Shown here piece by piece: positions 1 through 4,728 of a DNA stretch of 5,714 nucleotides. Source of the DNA: Frankiales bacterium (GTDB lineage Bacteria > Actinomycetota > Actinomycetes > Mycobacteriales > SCTD01); NCBI GenBank assembly GCA_025966295.1, contig JAOPVD010000185.1:1-5714 (forward strand), in the 5' to 3' direction. The translations under genes were made by a program, and so were the position numbers. Each line of letters begins with the position of its first letter. Positions within the stretch are counted from its first letter, which is position 1. The notes under the pieces are model-generated. The model searched no databases. It was not told the origin of the DNA and saw only the letters and a program-made list of their open reading frames with translations.

Positions 1-1122
1 CACGTCAGCCTGATCCCGTACATCGGGCCGTCCGGTGAGCTCAAGACCAAGCCGACGCAGCACTCGGTGCAGGCGCTGCGGACCATCGGCATCACGCCCG
101 ACGCCATCGTGTGCCGGTCGGACCGGCCCATCCACGACGGCATCAAGCGCAAGATCGCCAACATGTGCGACGTGGACATCGACGCTGTCGTGAGCGCCGT
201 CGACGCGCCGTCGATCTACGACATCCCGAAGGTGCTGCACGCCGAGGGCCTGGACGCCTACGTCGTGCGCCGGCTCGGCCTGCCGTTCCGCGACGTCGAC
301 TGGAAGGACTGGGACCGGCTGCTGCAGCGGGTGCACCGGCCGGCCAAGGAGGTCACCGTCGCGCTGGTCGGGAAGTACATCGACCTGCCGGACGCCTACC
401 TGTCGGTGACCGAGGCGCTCCGCGCCGGCGGCTTCCACAACGACGCCAAGGTCAACATCCGCTGGGTCGCCTCCGACGAGTGCGAGACGCCCGAGGGCGC
501 CGCCAAGGCGCTCGGCGGCGTCGACGGCGTGCTGGTGCCCGGTGGCTTCGGGGTCCGTGGCATCGAGGGCAAGCTCGGTGCGCTGACCTACGCCCGCACC
601 AACCTGATCCCGACGCTCGGCATCTGCCTGGGCCTGCAGTGCATGGTGATCGAGGCCGCCCGTTCGCTCGCGGGCATCGAGAAGGCCAGCTCCACCGAGT
701 TCGACCCCGGCAGCCCGGACCCGGTCATCGCGACGATGGCCGACCAGGAGGACGTCGTCGCCGGTGAGCGCGACATGGGCGGCACGATGCGCCTCGGCCT
801 GTGGCCGACCAAGCTGCTGCCCGGCTCGGTCGCCGAGCAGACCTACGGCGACGACCCCGGCACCGAGCGGCACCGGCACCGCTACGAGGTCAACAACGCC
901 TACCGGCCCGCGCTCGAGGCGGCCGGCCTGGTGTTCTCCGGCACCTCACCGGACGGCCACCTGGTGGAGGTGGTCGAGCTGCCCGCACAGGTGCACCCGT
1001 ACTACGTCGGCACCCAGGCGCACCCGGAGTTCCGGTCCCGCCCGACCCGGGCGCACCCGCTGTTCGCCGGTCTGGTCGCAGCCGCGGTCACCCGGGCGGA
1101 CGAGCAGCGGCTGCCGCTCTAA
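1..1122 (+). CDS. pyrG: CTP synthase, C-terminal part (5' end outside window)
   Basis: CTP synthase makes CTP from UTP, ATP and glutamine-derived ammonia in the cytoplasm, the last step of de novo pyrimidine nucleotide synthesis. The reading frame is open from base 1 and gives 373 residues; family members have about 545, so roughly the first 170, with the ATP P-loop of the amidoligase domain, lie upstream. The end of the synthetase domain is present: GELKTKPTQHS (residues 12-22) is the nucleotide-binding segment that senses UTP/CTP. The class I glutamine amidotransferase domain starts near residue 118 (VALVGKYIDLPDAY). It has the oxyanion strand PGGFGVRG (180-187), the nucleophile Cys209 in GICLGLQC, and the His341/Glu343 pair in AHPEF, so the catalytic triad is complete. 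The conserved RHRYEVNN stretch is also present. The TAA stop overlaps the stop of the opposite-strand gene. The family assignment is secure; only the N-terminus is unseen. Confidence 0.97.
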   Translation, partial: HVSLIPYIGPSGELKTKPTQHSVQALRTIGITPDAIVCRSDRPIHDGIKRKIANMCDVDIDAVVSAVDAPSIYDIPKVLHAEGLDAYVVRRLGLPFRDVDWKDWDRLLQRVHRPAKEVTVALVGKYIDLPDAYLSVTEALRAGGFHNDAKVNIRWVASDECETPEGAAKALGGVDGVLVPGGFGVRGIEGKLGALTYARTNLIPTLGICLGLQCMVIEAARSLAGIEKASSTEFDPGSPDPVIATMADQEDVVAGERDMGGTMRLGLWPTKLLPGSVAEQTYGDDPGTERHRHRYEVNNAYRPALEAAGLVFSGTSPDGHLVEVVELPAQVHPYYVGTQAHPEFRSRPTRAHPLFAGLVAAAVTRADEQRLPL

Positions 1123-1754
1123 CGGGCGGCCAGCGCCGTCCGGGCGGTGGGGGAGACCGGCACGTCCTGCTTGCGCGGGTTGGTGCCGAGCACTCGGTCG
1201 CCGGTGCGGGCGGTCACGCCGAGCCAGTAGCGCTCGTTGCGGAAGTGGTGCAGCCGGTGCGCCCGGTGCAGCCGCCGGTACGGCTCGTGCCGCGGCGCGT
1301 AGTCGGTGTGGATGAGGAAGTGCACCCACTCGTAGACCAGCGTGAGCACGGTCGCGGTCAGCACGCCGGTCACCGCTGCGGGCGTCCGGAGGCCCAGCAC
1401 CAGCGCGGCGGCGAGCGCCAGAGCGCCGTAGACGGCGTACGGGTGGACGAACTGGTAGCGCAGGTCCCGCGGGTCCTCGTGGTGCCGCCGGTGGCTGGCG
1501 CCGGCCGCCCGGTCGCGCAGCCCGCCGTTCGCGGGGCAGTGCAGCACGACGACGTGGATCACCCACTCCGTGAACGGCTGCAGCCCGACCAGGACGGCCA
1601 CCACGACGGCGTCCGCCCACGACCAGCCCGCCCAGAGCCCGCGCCCGACCATCAGCACCAGCAGCACGGTGCCCAGCAGCCGTGGCGTCGGGTGCCGCAC
1701 AAACTCGCCGTACGCGCTCGTCAGCGTCGTGAGGTGGCGCGTCTCGGCTGCCAT
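1119..1754 (-). CDS. Sterol desaturase / fatty acid hydroxylase family membrane protein
   Basis: The 211-residue protein is a probable integral membrane di-iron oxygenase of the fatty acid hydroxylase (sterol desaturase) superfamily. Visible histidine clusters match the family pattern: H67-x4-H72 after Glu63 (EWVIHVVVLH), H88-x2-H91-H92 (HRRHH), H145-x3-H149 (EWVHFLIH), and H166-x2-H169-H170 (HRAHRLHHF). Hydrophobic segments lie at about 26-44, 47-71, 106-122 and 126-150, so the histidines should face one side of the membrane. The C-terminal NERYWLGVT...DRVLGT stretch also looks conserved. The substrate cannot be read from the sequence; lipid, carotenoid or sterol-like hydroxylation are all possible. 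The ATG start leaves the full first hydrophobic segment and has only a weak purine-rich GGGGA upstream. The gene is transcribed against its neighbours: its TAG overlaps the pyrG stop, and its start is 37 bp from the divergent NUDIX gene. It is not part of the usual pyrG-xerD neighbourhood, so it may be a lineage-specific insertion. Confidence 0.88.
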   Translation of the reverse strand: MAAETRHLTTLTSAYGEFVRHPTPRLLGTVLLVLMVGRGLWAGWSWADAVVVAVLVGLQPFTEWVIHVVVLHCPANGGLRDRAAGASHRRHHEDPRDLRYQFVHPYAVYGALALAAALVLGLRTPAAVTGVLTATVLTLVYEWVHFLIHTDYAPRHEPYRRLHRAHRLHHFRNERYWLGVTARTGDRVLGTNPRKQDVPVSPTARTALAAR

Positions 1755-1791
1755 GTCCCCGACGGTAGGCCGGTGCTGGCAGGCTGACCAG

Positions 1792-2397
1792 ATGCACGAC
1801 TACGAGCTCCTGTCGTCCGAGACGGTCTACCAGGGACGGGTCATCGCGGTCCGCCGCGACGTCGTCGCCATGCCGGGTGGGTCGACCGCGCAGCGCGACG
1901 TCGTCGAGCACCCCGGGGCGGTAGCGGTGGTGGCACTGCGCGACGGGCAGGTGCTGCTCGTCAACCAGTACCGGCACCCCGTCGGTCGCCGGCTGGACGA
2001 GCTGCCGGCCGGGCTGCTGGACGTCGAGGGCGAGCCGGCGCTGGTCGCGGCCCAGCGCGAGCTGGCGGAGGAGGCGGGCTACCAGGCGCAGACGTGGCAC
2101 GTCCTGGTCGACGCCCTGACCAGCCCCGGGATGACCGACGAGGCGATCCGGGTCTACCTGGCCCGCGACGTGAGTGCGTGCGAGCGCGACGTGCAGGAGC
2201 ACGAGGAGCTGGAGATGACCGCGCACTGGCTGCCGCTCGCGCAGGCCGTGCAGGCCGCCCTCGCCGGCACGCTGGAGAACGCCACCGCCGTCATGGGCGT
2301 TCTGGCGGCCCAGGAGGCGGTACGGCGTGGTTTCTCCGGTCTGCGCCCGCCGGACGCGCCGTGGATCGCCCGTCCTGAAGCGGCCGGCGCGGGCTAG
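1792..2397 (+). CDS. NUDIX hydrolase, ADP-ribose pyrophosphatase type
   Basis: This 201-residue cytoplasmic enzyme most likely hydrolyses ADP-ribose to AMP and ribose 5-phosphate. The NUDIX box spans residues 74-97: Gly74, Glu81, then RELAEEAGY with the metal-binding Arg89-Glu90-x2-Glu93-Glu94. There are six rather than five residues between Gly74 and Glu81, an insertion I recall in the Mycobacterium tuberculosis ADPRase as well. SPGMTDE (111-117) supplies the proline that marks the ADP-ribose subfamily, and the acidic loop EHEELE (136-141) is a candidate for the catalytic glutamate. The N-terminal beta-strand region (VYQGRVIAVRRD) is typical of NudF-like proteins. An upstream in-frame ATG at 1570 exists, but starting there would run through the opposite-strand gene and add unrelated residues. 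The ATG at 1792 gives the family-standard beginning. Only a weak AGG is seen 8 nt upstream. The family is certain; ADP-ribose as substrate is inferred from motifs and from this gene's standard place between pyrG and xerD. Confidence 0.93.
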   Translation: MHDYELLSSETVYQGRVIAVRRDVVAMPGGSTAQRDVVEHPGAVAVVALRDGQVLLVNQYRHPVGRRLDELPAGLLDVEGEPALVAAQRELAEEAGYQAQTWHVLVDALTSPGMTDEAIRVYLARDVSACERDVQEHEELEMTAHWLPLAQAVQAALAGTLENATAVMGVLAAQEAVRRGFSGLRPPDAPWIARPEAAGAG

Positions 2398-2430
2398 GCT
2401 CTCGCCCGCACCGGTCAGACAGGAGCAGAC
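2395..2430 (+). promoter_or_regulatory. Probable ald promoter -10 element and ribosome binding site
   Basis: TAGGCT at 2395-2400 fits the actinobacterial -10 pattern TAnnnT and coincides with the NUDIX gene stop codon. No convincing -35 is visible; TCCTGA at 2373-2378 with a 16-nt spacer is the nearest candidate and is poor. Transcription from here would give a leader of only about 24 nt. AGGAG at 2421-2425, five bases before the GTG at 2431, is a strong Shine-Dalgarno sequence and fixes the ald start. Read-through from the NUDIX gene is also possible across this short gap. The RBS is solid; the promoter is tentative. Confidence 0.5.
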
Positions 2431-3546
2431 GTGAAGGTCGGCATCCCCCGCGAGGTCAAGAACCACGAGTACCGGGTGGCGATCACGCCGGCCGGCGTCC
2501 GCGAGTTGGTCGCCCACGGTCACGAGGTGCTGATCGAGAAGGATGCCGGCATCGGCTCCTCGATCACCGACGACGAGTTCGTGGCGGCCGGCGCGACGAT
2601 CATCGGCTCCGCCGACGACGTCTGGGCGACCGGCGACCTGATCTTGAAGGTCAAGGAGCCGGTGGCGGAGGAGTACCACCGGATGCGCGCCGGGCAGGTG
2701 CTGTTCACCTACCTGCACCTGGCTGCCTCCCGGGCCTGCACCGACGCGCTGCTGGCCGCCGGCGTCACCGGCGTGGCCTACGAGACCGTCCAGCTGCCGG
2801 ACCGCTCGCTGCCGCTGCTTGCGCCGATGTCGGAGGTGGCCGGCCGGATGGCGCCCCAGGTCGGCGCGCACTGCCTGGAGCGGGCCTCCGGCGGGCGCGG
2901 CGTGCTGATGGGCGGCGTCTCGGGCGTCTACGCCGCGAAGGTCGTGGTCCTGGGGGCCGGCGTCTCGGGGCTCAACGCCGCGGCGATCGCGCTGGGGATG
3001 CAGGCCGAGGTGCTGCTGCTGGACAAGAACATCGCGCGGCTGCGCGAGGTGGACCGGATCTACCAGGGCCACATGCAGACGGTGGCCTCCAACACCTACG
3101 AGATCGAGCGGGCGTGCGTGGACGCCGACCTGGTGATCGGCGCGGTGCTCGTCCCGGGCGCGAAGGCCCCGACCCTGGTCACCGACGAGCTGGTGGCGCA
3201 GATGAAGCAGGGCTCGGTGCTGGTGGACATCTCGGTCGACCAGGGCGGCTGCTTCGAGTCGACCCGGCCCACGACGCACTCCGACCCCACCTACGAGGTC
3301 AACGGCTCGCTGTTCTACTGCGTGGCCAACATGCCGGGGGCGGTGCCCAACACCTCCACCTACGCGCTCACCAACGTCACCCTGCCGTACGCCGTGGAGA
3401 TCGCGAACCGCGGGATCACGGCGGCCGTGCGGGCCGACCCAGCGCTGGCGCTCGGTGTCAACACGGTGGCCGGTCAGGTGACCTACGCGCCGGTGGCCGA
3501 GGCGCACGGACTGGTGTCCGTGCCCCTGGCCGAGGTGCTCGTCTGA
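2431..3546 (+). CDS. ald: Alanine dehydrogenase (NAD-dependent)
   Basis: Alanine dehydrogenase (EC 1.4.1.1) interconverts L-alanine with pyruvate, ammonia and NADH. It is a cytoplasmic enzyme, usually hexameric, that links nitrogen assimilation or alanine breakdown to NAD recycling. The 371-residue length is the family norm. Substrate-site residues known from the M. tuberculosis enzyme fall at identical numbers: Arg15 (NHEYRVAITP), Lys75 (KVKEP), His96 (TYLHLA) and Asp270 (DISVDQGG). The NAD-binding Rossmann motif is GAGVSG (175-180), with the acidic Asp198 in LLLDKN for the ribose. MPGAVPNTST (301-310) is another family hallmark. The GTG start has AGGAG five bases upstream and gives the exact family N-terminus MKVGIPREVK. 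The last codons double as the ribosome binding site and start of xerD, so translation of the two is likely coupled. No frame or residue abnormality is visible. Confidence 0.97.
   Translation: MKVGIPREVKNHEYRVAITPAGVRELVAHGHEVLIEKDAGIGSSITDDEFVAAGATIIGSADDVWATGDLILKVKEPVAEEYHRMRAGQVLFTYLHLAASRACTDALLAAGVTGVAYETVQLPDRSLPLLAPMSEVAGRMAPQVGAHCLERASGGRGVLMGGVSGVYAAKVVVLGAGVSGLNAAAIALGMQAEVLLLDKNIARLREVDRIYQGHMQTVASNTYEIERACVDADLVIGAVLVPGAKAPTLVTDELVAQMKQGSVLVDISVDQGGCFESTRPTTHSDPTYEVNGSLFYCVANMPGAVPNTSTYALTNVTLPYAVEIANRGITAAVRADPALALGVNTVAGQVTYAPVAEAHGLVSVPLAEVLV
3532..3545 (+). promoter_or_regulatory. xerD ribosome binding site with probable CTG start codon
   Basis: GAGGTG at 3532-3537 is a near-perfect Shine-Dalgarno match lying inside the last codons of ald. 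Five bases later comes CTG at 3543-3545, in the xerD frame, followed directly by the A that completes the ald TGA (CTGA overlap, equivalent to the common ATGA/GTGA). No ATG, GTG or TTG in the xerD frame occurs nearby upstream, and the next one downstream (GTG 3591) would remove the first conserved helix. Use of CTG is therefore inferred from spacing and protein conservation, not proven. Confidence 0.65.
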
Positions 3547-4466
3547 CCAGCGTCGCGCGGCTCGTTCAGTCCTACCTGGACCACCTGGCGGTGGAGCGGG
3601 GGCTGGCGGCCAACACCCTGTCGTCCTACCGCCGCGACCTGGCGCGCTACACCGCCTTCCTCGCCGGCGAGGGCGTGGCGTCGGTGGCCGAGGTCGGGGC
3701 GCAGCAGGTGTCGGCCTTCCTCGCTGCGCTCCGGGCCGGCTCGGCGGAGCACCCGCCGCTGTCGGCCACTTCGGCGGGCCGCGCGGTGGTCGCGGTGCGC
3801 GGGTTCCACCGCTTCGCGCTGCGCGAGGGGCTGTCGGCCGTCGACCCGTCCGCGCAGGTGCGCCCCCCGGCGCCGGCCCGGCGGCTGCCCAAGGCCATCA
3901 GCGTGGACGACGTCTCCCGGCTGCTCGCCGCAGCCGGCGCCGGTGACACCCCGCTGGCGCTGCGGGACCAGGCCTTGCTGGAGCTGCTGTACGGCACCGG
4001 CGCCCGGATCTCGGAGGTCGTGGGGCTCGCGGTCGATGACCTCGACCGCGCCGACGGGCTGGTGCGGCTCGACGGCAAGGGCGGCAAGCAGCGGATCGTG
4101 CCGGTGGGCTCGTTCGCGCTGCGGGCGGTGGAGGCCTACCTGGTGCGGGGCCGCCCGGTGCTCGCGGCGGCCGGACGCGGGACGCCGGCGCTGTTCCTCA
4201 ACGCCCGCGGGGGCCCGCTGTCGCGGCAGAGCGCCTGGGCGGTGCTGCGCGCGGCGGCCACCCGCGCGGGCCTGACGGCCGCCATCTCCCCGCACACGCT
4301 CCGGCACTCCTTCGCCACCCACCTGCTGGACGGCGGCGCCGACGTCCGGGTGGTCCAGGAGCTGCTCGGCCACGCCTCCGTGACGACCACCCAGATCTAC
4401 ACGCTGGTGACGGTGGACCAGCTGCGCGAGGTCTACGCGGGCGCCCACCCGCGCGCCCTCGCCTGA
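3543..4466 (+). CDS. xerD: Site-specific tyrosine recombinase XerD
   Basis: XerD works with XerC at the chromosomal dif site near the terminus to resolve chromosome dimers before division. From the CTG at 3543 the protein has 307 residues, normal for the family. The N-terminal SAM-like core-binding domain (about 4-105) begins VARLVQSYLDHLAVERGLAA and contains the SSYRRDL helix. The catalytic domain (about 118-300) has all six active residues: Arg155 (GARISE), Lys179 (GKGGK), His251 and Arg254 (HTLRHS), His277 (LLGHAS) and the nucleophile Tyr286 (TQIYTLV). Each lies exactly seven residues later than in E. coli XerD (148, 172, 244, 247, 270, 279), so the catalytic domain carries no insertion or deletion. 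The position beside a parA-like gene, with scpAB expected beyond, is the standard actinobacterial xerD context and argues against a phage integrase or XerC. Translation is probably coupled to ald by the 4-nt overlap. The start codon is the one unusual point. Confidence 0.94.
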   Translation: MTSVARLVQSYLDHLAVERGLAANTLSSYRRDLARYTAFLAGEGVASVAEVGAQQVSAFLAALRAGSAEHPPLSATSAGRAVVAVRGFHRFALREGLSAVDPSAQVRPPAPARRLPKAISVDDVSRLLAAAGAGDTPLALRDQALLELLYGTGARISEVVGLAVDDLDRADGLVRLDGKGGKQRIVPVGSFALRAVEAYLVRGRPVLAAAGRGTPALFLNARGGPLSRQSAWAVLRAAATRAGLTAAISPHTLRHSFATHLLDGGADVRVVQELLGHASVTTTQIYTLVTVDQLREVYAGAHPRALA

Positions 4467-4514
4467 TCGCGTGCTGACAGCGCGGTCCTGCCGGCCGCCT
4501 GCGCGCCCCGACCG

Positions 4515-4558
4515 GTGCCGGCGGACGACGTCCCGGCCCTGAGGGCTGCTCTCGGCAC
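4515..4558 (+). terminator. Possible branched stem-loop after xerD (weak terminator candidate)
   Basis: GTGCCG at 4515-4520 can pair with CGGCAC at 4553-4558. Inside it lie two small hairpins: GGAC-gac-GTCC (4523-4533) and GCCC-tga-GGGC (4536-4546). An alternative fold pairs GCCG (4517-4520) with CGGC (4534-4537), extending the first hairpin. There is no U-tract, as is common in actinobacterial terminators. In DNA of this GC content such pairings arise easily by chance, so termination of xerD mRNA here is only a suggestion. Confidence 0.3.
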
Positions 4559-4560
4559 GA

Positions 4561-4613
4561 CTGTCCACAGCGGCGTCGCACTTCTCCACAGCGCCCGGGC
4601 GTGTCGCCCACAG
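4561..4613 (+). repeat. Three phased DnaA-box-like direct repeats
   Basis: Three same-strand 9-mers resemble the high-GC DnaA box TTGTCCACA: CTGTCCACA at 4561-4569 (8 of 9), TTCTCCACA at 4582-4590 (8 of 9) and TCGCCCACA at 4604-4612 (7 of 9). Each is followed by G, so CCACAG recurs at 4565, 4586 and 4608, spaced 21 and 22 bp, about two helical turns. The first two units share TCCACAGCG exactly. They sit immediately upstream of the putative parA -35 element, where an activator or replication-linked regulator would bind. DnaA binding is an inference; another regulator recognising phased CCACAG is possible. Confidence 0.5.
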
Positions 4614-4627
4614 ATTGCGCCCTCACG

Positions 4628-4657
4628 TTGTAAGGGGCCGGTGGCAGGCCGTACAGT
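4628..4657 (+). promoter_or_regulatory. Putative parA promoter
   Basis: TTGTAA at 4628-4633 (4 of 6 to TTGACA) and TACAGT at 4652-4657 (4 of 6 to TATAAT, with the key T-A...T positions) are separated by 18 bp. This is an acceptable housekeeping-sigma promoter, and it is the best match in the interval. Transcription would begin near 4664, giving a leader of about 65 nt before the GTG start. The three DnaA-box-like repeats end 15 bp before the -35. Confidence 0.5.
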
Positions 4658-4728
4658 CCCGCGCATCGCCAAGGGCACTCGGCGAGAAAGCACAACAGCG
4701 CTCAGTCCCCAGAGAGGCACGTGGACTT

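Larger units (their letters stand above)
4467..4728. other. xerD-parA intergenic region (262 bp)
   Basis: This is the only sizeable non-coding interval in the window. From left to right it holds a GC-rich block able to fold into a branched stem (4515-4558), three DnaA-box-like 9-mers at 21-22 bp spacing (4561-4612), a probable promoter (4628-4657), and a leader of about 65 nt, richer in A than its surroundings, ending in the parA ribosome binding site. No tRNA-like fold, and no small ORF with a convincing ribosome binding site, is seen. The organisation suggests parA starts a new transcription unit rather than simply continuing from xerD. Confidence 0.75.

Noticed and set aside
1570..1791. 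Upstream in-frame extension of the NUDIX gene from ATG 1570
   Set aside because: The extra 74 residues have no family similarity and overlap the oppositely transcribed hydroxylase; ATG 1792 gives the normal N-terminus.
946..3507. A very long open frame (853 codons) on the - strand opposite pyrG end, hydroxylase, NUDIX and ald
   Set aside because: Its translation is low-complexity Arg/Gly/His/Val-rich with no domain, and it runs antisense to well-recognised genes and through the hydroxylase in another frame. Such frames are expected from GC-rich third positions.
3591..3593. GTG as the xerD start
   Set aside because: It lacks a good ribosome binding site and would cut off the conserved first helix; CTG 3543 has a better site and spacing. 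It remains the fallback if CTG is not used.
3483..4589. A 368-codon open frame on the - strand opposite xerD
   Set aside because: Composition is typical of an antisense shadow in high-GC DNA, and xerD on the + strand has every catalytic residue.
4615..4728. Extension of parA to TTG 4615
   Set aside because: The extra residues are unlike ParA proteins, and the start would precede the probable promoter -10 at 4652.
4467..4728. Search for a dif site, parS site or attachment site near xerD and parA
   Set aside because: No 28-bp dif-like inverted arrangement and no TGTTTCACGTGAAACA-like parS is visible, and there are no flanking direct repeats suggesting integration.
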